This document shows, in pieces, positions 52,030 to 60,660 of a stretch of DNA of 64,000 nucleotides (the stretch's first letter is position 1; every line of letters begins with the position of its first letter). The notes beneath the pieces were generated by a model. That model made no database searches, was not told where the DNA came from, and saw nothing but the letters and a program-made list of their open reading frames with translations. The stretch is from Nostoc sp. 'Peltigera membranacea cyanobiont' N6 (lineage in GTDB: Bacteria > Cyanobacteriota > Cyanobacteriia > Cyanobacteriales > Nostocaceae). The stretch is from the NCBI RefSeq assembly GCF_002949735.1, contig NZ_CP026681.1:1116001-1180000 (forward strand), read 5' to 3'. A program made the position numbers and the translations under genes.

Positions 52030-52920
52030 TTAAGCAAGAGTCCGACGCAGTTGGGGTTGAATGCTCAATAAGGCGACAAGGGCAAAGCCAAACAACACTA
52101 GCAATGCTCCCCCAAAGGTAACATCACCCCAAGGAGCTTGCATTACGATGCTACCTAATCCCCAACTACTGTGGAGATACAGATAGCGAATGGGTTCGAT
52201 CGCATAGCTGAGAGGATTCAGGGTAGCCACAACCTGTAACCACTGAGGCATGAAGGATAAAGGAGCCAAAGCAGTACTAGCAAATAATAATGGCAGGTTG
52301 GTGACAAAAATTACTGCAATCAATTCAATGTGTCCGGGTAGGGCGAAAGCCAAGCCGAGAGAGATGGCTGTTACACCCAAAGCTAAGAGCAAGACAATGA
52401 GAGCGATCGCACTTAAACCAACTGCATCGGGTAGTCCAGCGCCCAAAAATGCTGCTGCCGCTACAATCACGGCTGCTTGCAGCAAACTTTGGCTGATGAT
52501 GAAGATTGCCGAAGCGAAGACAATAGAAAACCGCGATGCTAACGGTGCTACCAGCAAACGATTCAAAAAGCCGAACTCACGGTCAAACATTACGGGTAAA
52601 CCAGCATTCAGCGCCCCGGCAAAGGCTGTAAATACAATAATACCGGCAGCTAAAAATTGTCCGTAATTGGTTGTTGTATTGCCAAATATACCCTTGGGGG
52701 CATTTTGGAACAAAGCACCAAACAGTATCAACCACATGACTGGCTGAATAATTCCGGCAACCAAAGATGAGGGACGACGTTGCAGCTGAATAAACAAGCG
52801 ACGAGTTAAAGCCAACGTCTCTTGTATCAATTCAGCGTAAAAGTTAGGTGCAGCATTAGCATCTGCTTGTGGCAATGTTATCGGCTGCCAATTGATATCA
52901 GTTTTAGGAGTAACGCTCAT
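52030..52920 (-). CDS. ABC-2 type transporter permease (DrrB-like)
   Basis: Six-helix membrane subunit of an exporter. The ABC-2 pattern is seen in FIQLQRRPSSLVAGIIQPVMWLILFGALF (in pieces), the amphipathic N-terminal helix, and TLNPLSYAIEPIRYLY. The start is set at the ATG at 52920 (MSVTPKTDINWQP), because the longer open frame up to 53031 is read from intergenic GGGGATT repeats. 297 aa. It is encoded downstream of its ATPase; the pair resembles daunorubicin-resistance DrrA/DrrB, but the substrate is unknown. Confidence 0.92.
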   Translation of the reverse strand: MSVTPKTDINWQPITLPQADANAAPNFYAELIQETLALTRRLFIQLQRRPSSLVAGIIQPVMWLILFGALFQNAPKGIFGNTTTNYGQFLAAGIIVFTAFAGALNAGLPVMFDREFGFLNRLLVAPLASRFSIVFASAIFIISQSLLQAAVIVAAAAFLGAGLPDAVGLSAIALIVLLLALGVTAISLGLAFALPGHIELIAVIFVTNLPLLFASTALAPLSFMPQWLQVVATLNPLSYAIEPIRYLYLHSSWGLGSIVMQAPWGDVTFGGALLVLFGFALVALLSIQPQLRRTLA

Positions 52921-53036
52921 AATTGGGGATTGGGGATTGGGGATTGGGAATTGGGGATTGGGAATTAGGTAATATATTAATAGTTCTTCTCCCCCTGCTC
53001 CCTGCTCCCTGCTCCCTTCGTTCTTCCCCATTCCCC
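52921..53036. repeat. GGGGATT heptamer array between ABC genes
   Basis: Five or more GGGGATT units (52923-52965), then CCCCTGCTCCCTGCTCCC (52990-53015) and CCATTCCCCATGCCCC. The same words occur at 4.3 kb and, in coding DNA, at 0.75, 1.3 and 40.1 kb. It separates two genes of one operon. Confidence 0.88.
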
Positions 53037-53042
53037 ATGCCC

Positions 53043-54062
53043 CTATCTCATAAGCTGCTTTTTCTCAGCTTTGGGATCGCGAGTGGCAACGGCTGCGAGT
53101 TCTGCATCCATCAGGGTGCGTCCTGTAGCTGCGAGGTAAACGTCATCGAGGCTGGGGCGAGATTGGGCAATGCCAAATATGGGCAAGCCAGCAGTATTCA
53201 GCACTTGCTGTATATTAATGAGAACATCGTTTTGAGGTGTCACCACCAAGTTGAGGGAATTACCTTGAGCGCTGTTGACGATCGCTTCTTGGACAAAGGG
53301 CAAAGTTTGCAAGAGGTTTTTGGCAATTTCTGCTTCCTCAATGGGGGAAAACTCGCGGATTCGCAAGGTGATGCGATCGCCCCCTACTTGATCTTTTAAT
53401 TGTGAAGGTGTCCCAGAAGCAATCACCACACCCCGATCTATAATTGCCACGCGATCGGCTAAAGCGTCAATTTCTTCTAAATAATGGCTGGTAATTACTA
53501 CCGTTGTCCCAGAGGCGCGTAATTTTCTGAGGAATTCCCAAACCACAAAACGTGTCTCTATGTCAAGTCCCACAGTTGGCTCATCCAATACCAGAACATC
53601 TGGTGCATGGAGCAACCCAGCAGCCAAGTCTAGGCGCTTGCGTAAACCGCCAGAATAAGTTCCTGTCTTTTTATTGGCGTATTCTTGTAAACCGAGTAAA
53701 TCTAATACCGTCTCAATGCGTTGTTTAGCTACTGCGCGTGGAAGGTGATAAAGTGCTGCTTGCAATTGCAGCAATTCTTTTCCAGTTAACACCTTATCTA
53801 TAGCGACTTCCTGAGCAACATAGCCTAGTCGTTGTCTTGCCACTCTCGGATTATCTAACACAGAGATGCCAGATACTTCGATTTTGCCAGCATCCGGTGT
53901 GGTCAGCGTACATAAGGCACGCAAGGTTGTAGTTTTCCCAGCACCGTTGGGGCCAAGTAAACCAAAGATTTCACCTGGCTCGACTTGAAAAGAAACATCC
54001 TGAACGGCAACCACTGTACCGTAACGTTTTTGCAGATTCTGAATTAAAACGGCGGGAGCCAT
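53043..54062 (-). CDS. ABC transporter ATP-binding protein (DrrA-like)
   Basis: Energy-coupling subunit: Walker A GPNGAGKTT, signature YSGGLRKRLDLA, Walker B VLVLDEPTVGLD, H-loop VITSHYLEE. The C-terminal 100-residue extension is typical of DrrA/NatA-type proteins. The ATG at 54062 (MAPAVLIQNLQKRYG) is preferred over one eight codons upstream. 339 aa. It forms an exporter with the permease that follows after a repeat-filled gap of 122 bases. Confidence 0.93.
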   Translation of the reverse strand: MAPAVLIQNLQKRYGTVVAVQDVSFQVEPGEIFGLLGPNGAGKTTTLRALCTLTTPDAGKIEVSGISVLDNPRVARQRLGYVAQEVAIDKVLTGKELLQLQAALYHLPRAVAKQRIETVLDLLGLQEYANKKTGTYSGGLRKRLDLAAGLLHAPDVLVLDEPTVGLDIETRFVVWEFLRKLRASGTTVVITSHYLEEIDALADRVAIIDRGVVIASGTPSQLKDQVGGDRITLRIREFSPIEEAEIAKNLLQTLPFVQEAIVNSAQGNSLNLVVTPQNDVLINIQQVLNTAGLPIFGIAQSRPSLDDVYLAATGRTLMDAELAAVATRDPKAEKKQLMR

Positions 54063-54197
54063 GACAGCTTTTCCCCAACTATACAAATCTCAATAAAGTC
54101 TATCTTTATTGTAGAAGGTAGGGAGCAAGGAAATAGCGCATGAGCGAAAATATCTAAACAAGTTCGCGTCATGCGCTATGCTACCAAAAATTTCTGA

Positions 54198-55172
54198 TTA
54201 TTTTAGGCAAATTTCTCGATCGCGTCTGTTGCGAAATAAACCAAATACTACAGCAATTAATCCTAAAGCTGGAAGACTTGCCGGTTCTGGAACCTGAGTA
54301 TGGGTAGGAGGTTTAGTGTAGTACTTAGTTGGGACATCTGGCAGATCGCCATTAAACAGATAGTTGTGAGATTCGCCATTTCCTTTCAAAGAAGCTACTA
54401 CCACGTTGCCGTTAACTTGACCATTATCAAAATTGAAATTAGCTAAAGGAGCAAGAATACTACCTAGTACGCTAATTCCACTGGCAGTTATGTTTGTCGC
54501 TTCATAGAAGTTGTAGATCACCTTTTGTTTATCTGTACCAAGGATATTAAATGCAAAGTTTTTCAGGGATACATCCTTACCACTGATATTGACAACAATA
54601 GTCGAATTTGTATCGCCCTTAATTTCAAAATAGTTTGTCTTGGAGACATCTGAGCCAGCAAGATTAAAAACATTGAAAGCAGTACCACTGCCACTAAGGT
54701 TAATACCACCCCAAGATTGAACTGTTGTTTTACCAGTAGGAGTTAAGGTTGCCAAATATTGAGATAGCCCTCGCAATTCTTTCCCCGTTTCATTGAAGTC
54801 GATGGGGTTAGCTTTGGTAAGAGTTCCTTGGGGAAATCCCACATTGCTAGACACATTGGCGCTGCCTCCATAGACAGCATTACCGTGGTAAACTTGACCG
54901 TTGCTTAGAGTTAAGTTTTGTCCAGCTACTACTACGTTGCCGCTATTGCCAGAAAGTCTGCTTCCAAGTCCGCCAACGAAATTAACGTTACCGCCAGCAG
55001 CAAGTTTTCCTTCAATATCTGTATATTTTTGAGTGATATCTCCCAAAACAAACACATTGTAATCAGACGCAGCGCCTAACTCAACTGCATTCGCTCTTAC
55101 TGAGAAACCTAGCGCTAGAGTGACTACAATCGGAGTTGCTACTCCCCAAACATAATAGGTTTTTGATTTCAT
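54198..55172 (-). CDS. Choice-of-anchor-A protein with PEP-CTERM sorting signal
   Basis: Secreted surface protein of 324 aa: signal peptide (1-28; hydrophobic core PIVVTLALGFSV), then a choice-of-anchor A domain (about 32-280; YNVFVLGDITQ, GKLAAGGNVNFVGG). The C-terminal PEP-CTERM is VPEPASLPALG, a hydrophobic helix and the basic end FRNRRDR. PEP-CTERM proteins are cut by exosortase; the cyanoexosortase encoded at 20.5-21.4 kb is the obvious candidate. The function beyond surface attachment is unknown. It stands alone. Confidence 0.93.
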   Translation of the reverse strand: MKSKTYYVWGVATPIVVTLALGFSVRANAVELGAASDYNVFVLGDITQKYTDIEGKLAAGGNVNFVGGLGSRLSGNSGNVVVAGQNLTLSNGQVYHGNAVYGGSANVSSNVGFPQGTLTKANPIDFNETGKELRGLSQYLATLTPTGKTTVQSWGGINLSGSGTAFNVFNLAGSDVSKTNYFEIKGDTNSTIVVNISGKDVSLKNFAFNILGTDKQKVIYNFYEATNITASGISVLGSILAPLANFNFDNGQVNGNVVVASLKGNGESHNYLFNGDLPDVPTKYYTKPPTHTQVPEPASLPALGLIAVVFGLFRNRRDREICLK

Positions 55173-55365
55173 CTTTTGATTTATTAGTCATCAATACGAT
55201 CCTATGGGTATAAATTAAAGATGACATTAGTCTGCTAGCTATTTTCATAGAAGTTTCATAGCTGTATAATTACTGTGTATTTATGCTTAAGTTTGTCTTT
55301 ATCCGCATATTTACTGTTGACGCATGGATTAAATTTTTATCAACAATAATTTATGAATTAGAACG

Positions 55366-56853
55366 TTATTTTACAACTTTCAAAGTTTGGAAGCTAGTAT
55401 CATTGCAACCACTGATAAATCCCCCCATTGCTTGGATTTGTTGTAGGTAATTAAGTACAGGGTTGGTGATGATTTCTCCTGGCATTAACACAGGAATTCC
55501 TGGGGGATAGGGACAGACGATTTCAGCACAGATGCGATCGCTTGTTTGTGCTAAAGGCAATGTTTCACTGACAGCAAAAAAGGCTTCACGGGGAGAAAAA
55601 TGTAAAGCATAACCCTGTGTAGTTAAAAGATTCTGCCAGTGAGGATTTGTCAAAGTCAAGTTGGTTCGGCGATATTCTTTGGCAAGAGCGATCAAACTTT
55701 GCACTAATTGCTTGATATCAGCTGTGGTGTTGCCCAAGCTAATAATAAAGGTGAGATGTTGTAGTGATGCAAATTCAGCAGTGACAGCAAATTTTTCATC
55801 CAGAATTTCATCTGCTTCAAATCCGCTTAAACCTAAACCAGAAACAGTTACAGTCAATCGCGTTTCGTCTAAAGCTAGAAAGCCGGGAGATCCCCCCAAC
55901 CCCCCTGGAGAAGGGGGGCTAAGAATTTGTAAGATAGATAATCCAGGAATTTGACTGATTTTTGTTCTCGCTTCATTAGCAAGTTGCAATGTGCGAGACA
56001 TCAGCATTTTTCCGTGGAGTGCCATTTGCTGACGCGCTGCATCTAAAGAAGCTAAAAGTAAATAACTAGGACTGGTAGATTGTACGAGTTGCAAAGCTTT
56101 ACTGATGCGATCGCAATCTATCCTGTCACCTTGAATATGCAGCATCGATGCTTGTGTCATCGCACCAAGTACTTTGTGGATGGATTGTACAGTTAAATCA
56201 GCACCTGCGGCTAAAGCTGGAGTGGGTAATTGGGGATGAAAGGCAAAGTGTGCGCCGTGTGCCTCATCTACGAGTAAAGGAATATTGTATTGATGGGTGA
56301 TATTGGCGATCGCACTCAAATCTCCGCAAACACCGTAATATGTTGGGTAAACTGTCAACACTGCTTTAGCGTCGGGATGTTGTTGGAGTGCAGATTCTAC
56401 AGAATTGGGCGTGATGCTGTGGGCAATATCTAAAACTGGATCGTATTCAGGATTGAGAAAAATTGGGATTGCACCAGAGAGAATTAAACCTGCGATCGCA
56501 GAAGAATGGACATTACGAGGCAGAATGATTTTATCGCCCATGCCACAGGTAGCGAGAATTGCTGCTTCAATTCCACAGGTAGAACCATTAACAAGAAACC
56601 ATGTTTGCGAAGCGCCAAAAGCTTCAGCCGCCAGTTGTTGCGCTGCTTGAATAACGCCTTGGGGCGCAAATAGATTATCTAAATCTGCTAATTCTGTTAA
56701 ATCAGCGCGAAAGATTTTTGTACCAAGGAAATCAGCCAAGGGTTGAGAAATTCCCTTACCTTGTTTATGCCCTGGGGTATAAAAAGGCGCATGAGGTCTT
56801 GCTGCATTGGCTTTTAAGGCATCTAATAATGGTGTTTGGTTTTGATTAAGCAT
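55366..56853 (-). CDS. Orn/Lys/Arg decarboxylase family protein (short form)
   Basis: PLP-dependent fold-I decarboxylase of basic amino acids (arginine, lysine or ornithine not distinguishable by eye). PLP lysine in VQSIHKVLGAMTQ; DEAHGAHFAFHP and FLVNGSTCGIEAAIL are typical. 495 aa without the N-terminal wing domain, like the Bacillus short type. At about residues 311-325 (LSPPSPGGLGGSPGF) a GC-rich repeat with CCCCCC/GGGGGG arms is inserted in frame. It may serve polyamine synthesis. Confidence 0.91.
   Translation of the reverse strand: MLNQNQTPLLDALKANAARPHAPFYTPGHKQGKGISQPLADFLGTKIFRADLTELADLDNLFAPQGVIQAAQQLAAEAFGASQTWFLVNGSTCGIEAAILATCGMGDKIILPRNVHSSAIAGLILSGAIPIFLNPEYDPVLDIAHSITPNSVESALQQHPDAKAVLTVYPTYYGVCGDLSAIANITHQYNIPLLVDEAHGAHFAFHPQLPTPALAAGADLTVQSIHKVLGAMTQASMLHIQGDRIDCDRISKALQLVQSTSPSYLLLASLDAARQQMALHGKMLMSRTLQLANEARTKISQIPGLSILQILSPPSPGGLGGSPGFLALDETRLTVTVSGLGLSGFEADEILDEKFAVTAEFASLQHLTFIISLGNTTADIKQLVQSLIALAKEYRRTNLTLTNPHWQNLLTTQGYALHFSPREAFFAVSETLPLAQTSDRICAEIVCPYPPGIPVLMPGEIITNPVLNYLQQIQAMGGFISGCNDTSFQTLKVVK
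55886..55922. repeat. GGGAGATCCCCCC repeat inside the decarboxylase gene
   Basis: GATCCCCCCAACCCCCC...GGGGGGCT, the same kind of word as CCCCCTAAATCCCCC in the MITE at 59.15 kb and CCCCCTAACCTCCC in the one at 62.21 kb. Read in frame as a Pro/Gly-rich insert. Confidence 0.75.
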
Positions 56854-57003
56854 TTTTGAACAAACGAACCGTCAATGATAAAAGTTGAAGTCTGTTAGGG
56901 CATATTCATAGACGATGTTTTACATTATGATTTGGCAATTGCCTAAATTTTTACTAATGCATATTGTGAGGCAAAATGATTTTATCGCTTTGAGGCTGAC
57001 TAG

Positions 57004-57711
57004 ATGAGACCTTATCATCAAATCCCAATTTTCGAGTCTGGTGAACCGCTAATGGCGATTCCTTTAGAATTATTTGCGGTGGAATCTCCTCATCCTTACG
57101 AAAAATTAGGTGCGCCTTATGGCAAACACTCTCCTTATTATCTCCGTCAAAGCGTTATTGAAAATTTGAGCCAAGCGCAAAATTATCTTGATTTGCTGCA
57201 TCCTAACTGGCATATCCAAATTTTTGATGCTTATCGCCCGATCGCAGTCCAGCAGTTTATGGTAGATTACAGCTTTGCTCAAGCAGTGCAAGACAGGGGA
57301 TTAACTGACGTGGAATTATCACCAAGCCAGCGCCAAGAGGTTTGGGAAGCGGTTTATGAAATTTGGGCTGCACCAAGTTTGGATGAAAAAACTCCGCCTC
57401 CCCACAGTACAGGTGCGGCGGTGGATGTGACGTTGGTAGATGATGGTGGGCAAATAGTAAATATGGGTTCGCCCATTGATGAAATGTCAGAGCGATCGCA
57501 TCCCGATTATTATGCCAATAGCGATCGCCCAGAAGCACAACAGTATCATGCTCACCGTCAGTTGTTGCGAGATGTAATGTTAAAAGTCGGCTTTCAACGC
57601 AATCCTAGAGAGTGGTGGCATTTTTCTGTTGGCGATCAAATGTGGGCTTGGCTGAATAATCAATCCCATCCAGCCAATCCTGTCACAGCAAGGTATGGGC
57701 GTATTGCATAG
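57004..57711 (+). CDS. D-alanyl-D-alanine dipeptidase (VanX-like, M15 family)
   Basis: Zinc peptidase acting on D-Ala-D-Ala or related cell-wall dipeptides. M15D motifs: IFDAYRPIAVQQ (Arg), STGAAVDVTLVD (zinc His just before, zinc Asp), EWWHFSVG (catalytic Glu and zinc His). 235 aa; no signal peptide, so cytoplasmic. In cyanobacteria such genes are not linked to vancomycin resistance; a recycling role is likely. It is divergent from the decarboxylase gene. Confidence 0.92.
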   Translation: MRPYHQIPIFESGEPLMAIPLELFAVESPHPYEKLGAPYGKHSPYYLRQSVIENLSQAQNYLDLLHPNWHIQIFDAYRPIAVQQFMVDYSFAQAVQDRGLTDVELSPSQRQEVWEAVYEIWAAPSLDEKTPPPHSTGAAVDVTLVDDGGQIVNMGSPIDEMSERSHPDYYANSDRPEAQQYHAHRQLLRDVMLKVGFQRNPREWWHFSVGDQMWAWLNNQSHPANPVTARYGRIA

Positions 57712-57769
57712 ATGCGTTAAAGAGGCAGAAGAATTTTAGATTTTAGATTATTCAATCCAAAATCTAAAA

Positions 57770-58243
57770 TTAGGCATCTTGAGGATTTAACTCTTTTAAC
57801 TCTTCAGTGGTGTAAGTACCAATGGGAGTCCAAACTAAATAGGGAAGGAGTAACAGCGCCGCCATTGGAGAAATCGGTAAAATGCAGATTGCGAGGACAA
57901 CGCCCGAAATCAAACCGATTAGCCCAAGAATTTCTCCAGCTTTGAGACTGCGAAACCTCAGCATTATAGGTATGTAGGCGACGGTGATAATTTCCACCAA
58001 GACGTACAAAGCCATTATTAACCAAGTAATTAGACTTCCGGGATGTTTTTGCCAGACAATATAAGCTGAAGCCGCACCGCAAACAAAAATCACAGTCCAG
58101 ATGAGGGGAATCAGTGGCTCAAAAACTAGCCAGTGAGGGCGACTTAAACGTGCAAACCATTTAACATCACGCGGCGTAATCAAGAAACTACCAAGGGCAA
58201 TGAAGAAAGTTACAGCCCCAATTATTATCCAAGATGGAATCAT
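57770..58243 (-). CDS. TspO/MBR-family membrane protein (copy 1)
   Basis: A five-helix tryptophan-rich sensory/translocator protein (binds porphyrin-like or other hydrophobic ligands). WFARLSRPHWLVFEPLIPLIWTVIF, read in pieces, matches the helix 1-2 pattern and LLLLPYLVWTPIGTYTT the last helix. The start at 58243 (MIPSWIIIG) matches its paralog (MIKSWMVIG), better than the ATG four codons upstream. It ends with LNPQDA, as copy 2 ends LNPQDV. Confidence 0.88.
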   Translation of the reverse strand: MIPSWIIIGAVTFFIALGSFLITPRDVKWFARLSRPHWLVFEPLIPLIWTVIFVCGAASAYIVWQKHPGSLITWLIMALYVLVEIITVAYIPIMLRFRSLKAGEILGLIGLISGVVLAICILPISPMAALLLLPYLVWTPIGTYTTEELKELNPQDA

Positions 58244-58334
58244 ATTGACACCCAAATTTTGTGTATTTTGTCAAGTCATACACTGCAAGTTTGACAATTT
58301 AGGGCATAAGTTGAATCATTCCTTGGTGCGAATT

Positions 58335-58808
58335 TTAGACATCTTGAGGATTGAGACTAGCCATCTGCCAAGTGGTATAAGTACCGATGGGACTCCAGAG
58401 CAAATAAGGAACTAATAGCAATGCTGCCCAACCAGAAAAACCTAAAACTGCAAGTATCAATAAAGCACTAATGACAAAACCTGTGCCACCGAGAATTGTA
58501 CCCACTTTCAGACTGCGAAGCCGAAACATTACAGGCGTATAGGCAATGGTCACAATTTCTAACAGCAAGTATAAACCCATGATTAACCAGGTTGAGTTGC
58601 TTCCTGGATCTTTTTCCCAGACAATATAAGCCGACCAAGCACCGCAAATAAATATTACAGTCCAGATAATGGGAATTGCACCCTCAAAAGTTAGCCATCT
58701 CGGTCGTTGTAAGCGCTTGAACCATTGGCGATCGCTAGGTGTAATCACGTTAGCGGCTAAAGCAACCAAGAAAGCCACGCCCCCAATCACCATCCAAGAT
58801 TTAATCAT
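58335..58808 (-). CDS. TspO/MBR-family membrane protein (copy 2)
   Basis: 157-aa paralog of the next gene downstream, with the same helices and motifs (WFKRLQRPRWLTFE, WTVIFICGAWSAYIVWEKDPGS, LLVPYLLWSPIGTYTT). A recent tandem duplication is likely, because both share start and end motifs. The 91-base gap between the copies suggests one transcript. Two adjacent TspO copies are unusual. Confidence 0.88.
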   Translation of the reverse strand: MIKSWMVIGGVAFLVALAANVITPSDRQWFKRLQRPRWLTFEGAIPIIWTVIFICGAWSAYIVWEKDPGSNSTWLIMGLYLLLEIVTIAYTPVMFRLRSLKVGTILGGTGFVISALLILAVLGFSGWAALLLVPYLLWSPIGTYTTWQMASLNPQDV

Positions 58809-59480
58809 GCCCGTTAGTCCTTTACAAGCGCTATCTATCGCTTAATATCACTCTTTATAGTGTGATTTTGTCAATTTAATTGCTATTTACTCATCATCCT
58901 TGAGTTTGAAACCTTTATATCGTTTGGCAGGATTTTAAATTTTGGGCATTGGGCATTGCTTATTTATTTCTCCCTTGTCTCCATTGATTCCCCAAGATGT
59001 TGAGGTGATTATGTCCAGGGGTGGGGTATGGGGCGAAGCATAGAAATATTCTTGGCAGTATAAGGATTAAGGTAATTTATTGCAAATAGAGTCAGAAGTG
59101 CGATCGCCTCTACTAATACCAATTTAATGTGAAGTTGCAAATATCTCGATCCCCCTAAATCCCCCGATAAATTGGGGGACTTTGATAGATGTTTTTCCGG
59201 TTCCACCTTTAATAAGAGGAGCCAGCACGGTCTTGGGGGTTTCCCCCATGAGCGACTGGCGTGGGGTAGGGGGGATCGAATTCTATGCAGCTTCATAAAT
59301 AATTGGTATAAGACTCAATCCCCACTAAAAAGTCGTTGACTCCTGAACTTTTACCTAAATATCTAACTTAAAGCTATATCACCTTATTACTTATGATAGT
59401 TACTCAAACTCACTTGGATGAGTGAAAGTTATGAGAGTGATGAGTGAGAGTAAATATACTTAGTAACTGAGGTTCAAAGC
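58809..59480. other. 672-base gap holding a MITE
   Basis: Apart from the MITE-like element at 59112-59312 and a WGGGCATTGGGC-type repeat near 58941, no gene is supported. The short open frame within the MITE on the minus strand is repeat sequence. Confidence 0.5.
59112..59312. mobile_element. MITE-like element with imperfect terminal inverted repeats
   Basis: About 200 bases with ends TAATACCAATT...GAAGTTGCAAATA...TCGATCCCCC and the matching inverted end GGGGGATCGA...TGCAGCTTC...AATTGGTATA. No coding capacity. The interior has AAATCCCCCGATAAATTGGG (shared with the element at 62.2 kb, opposite orientation) and a GGAGCCAGCACGG block related to the insertion in the epimerase gene. Confidence 0.7.
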
Positions 59481-59720
59481 ATGGACTCAACAGTTGAGGT
59501 TCAAACTGTGGATTCGTCCTGGTCTCTTCCACTGCCGTTGAAAGAGTATGCAATGAGCCGAGTAACTGTCTACTTTTATAGCGACAGATGGGTTCCGATT
59601 AAATATTGTTTTTTGGAAAAGGCTATTTCGCTTTACCATAAGGCTAATTTAGAAGGTAAGGAAATATTATTATTTCCTGATAATGTAGACCCTAATCAAT
59701 TCTCAAACTCTTTTAACTAA
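59481..59720 (+). CDS. Small hypothetical protein (79 aa)
   Basis: Unrecognised. Normal composition, with a central stretch MSRVTVYFYSDRWVPIKYCFLEKAISLYHKANLEGKEI that reads as strand-strand-helix; the tail is polar. No signal or membrane segment. A perfect hairpin at 59776-59799 follows, which supports a real transcript. The ATG at 59481 or the later one at about 59550 (MSRVTVYF) could start it. Confidence 0.6.
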   Translation: MDSTVEVQTVDSSWSLPLPLKEYAMSRVTVYFYSDRWVPIKYCFLEKAISLYHKANLEGKEILLFPDNVDPNQFSNSFN

Positions 59721-59775
59721 AATGCATTGAGGTAGACTATTTTTCAAACATCTCGGCAACAAATAAATCTCTGAT

Positions 59776-59799
59776 AAAGGCGTACTTGTGTACGCCTTT
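59776..59799 (+). terminator. Perfect hairpin AAAGGCGTAC/GTACGCCTTT
   Basis: A 10-bp stem with TTGT-type 4-base loop; with its flanking A and T it works in both directions, between the 79-aa gene and the convergent response regulator. Confidence 0.75.
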
Positions 59800-59881
59800 A
59801 CTTATAAATGGGATTAAAATATTGACTCAAGTCATATTATCTACGTCAAAGAGCGATCGCGTATTTTGCTGCATTTGTTTT

Positions 59882-60559
59882 CTAAACCAACCCAGAACGC
59901 AATGCCACAACTGCTGCTTGCACGCGATCGTCCACGGCTAATTTATTCATAATCCCTCTGACGTGAGTTTTGATGGTGTTGGGACTGAGATAGAGTTTTT
60001 CGGCAATCTCTGGGTTACTCAACCCGTCTACCATGAGTTTTAAGACTTCTAATTCGCGTCCAGATAAGTTGGCGTTGTTGCTGGTGGGTGCAGGCGGTTT
60101 GAGATTATCAATTACTCGTCGCGCAATTTGAGGATCGAGATAGGCTGCACCATCAACTGCGGCTGCGATCGCACTTAACAATCGTTCCACACTCGCACCT
60201 TTGATACAATAGGCATCTGCACCGCTAGATAGCGCCGCAATAATTTCTGTCTCTGTTTGATGGGATGTCAGCATCACTACATGAGTTGCTGGCAGTGCTG
60301 CTTTAATTTGCTGTGTTGCGGCAATGCCATCCAATCGCGGCAGCCCAATATCCATAACCACCAAATCGGGTTTCAGTTGCAGTGCGGCTTGAACTCCCAA
60401 ATAACCATCTTCTGCTTGTCCAACAATCTCCAACTGAGGATGAGCCATTAATGATTGCTCTAATCCCAATTGCATCATCGGATCGTCTTCGACAATTAAC
60501 ACCCGCAACGGCGGAGCATTAGCCGGTAAATTTAAGGTATAGCGAATATCTAAAGACAT
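59882..60559 (-). CDS. LuxR/NarL-family response regulator
   Basis: DNA-binding response regulator. REC domain (18-135) with Asp-Asp pair VEDDPM, phospho-acceptor Asp70 in VVMDIGLP and CIKGA lysine region. C-terminal LuxR helix-turn-helix (about 160-215: GRELEVLKLMVDGLSNPEIAE, SPNTIKTHVRGI in pieces). 225 aa. No sensor kinase gene is adjacent. The start codon is preceded by a TCATTTG repeat array. Confidence 0.94.
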   Translation of the reverse strand: MSLDIRYTLNLPANAPPLRVLIVEDDPMMQLGLEQSLMAHPQLEIVGQAEDGYLGVQAALQLKPDLVVMDIGLPRLDGIAATQQIKAALPATHVVMLTSHQTETEIIAALSSGADAYCIKGASVERLLSAIAAAVDGAAYLDPQIARRVIDNLKPPAPTSNNANLSGRELEVLKLMVDGLSNPEIAEKLYLSPNTIKTHVRGIMNKLAVDDRVQAAVVALRSGLV

Positions 60560-60567
60560 TTTTATTA

Positions 60568-60602
60568 ATTAAGAGTCATTTGTCATTTGTCATTTGTCAT
60601 TA
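60568..60602. repeat. TCATTTG heptamer array
   Basis: Four copies of TCATTTG between the response regulator and era, with AATGACTAATGACAAAT on the era side. Confidence 0.8.
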
Positions 60603-60660
60603 ATCTTTGGTTTTTTTGCCTGCCAATAACCAATAACCAATGACTAATGACAAATTTATT

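Noticed and set aside
52921..53031. N-terminal extension of the ABC permease into repeat DNA
   Set aside because: The extra 37 residues are translated GGGGATT repeats; the true start at 52920 matches the family.
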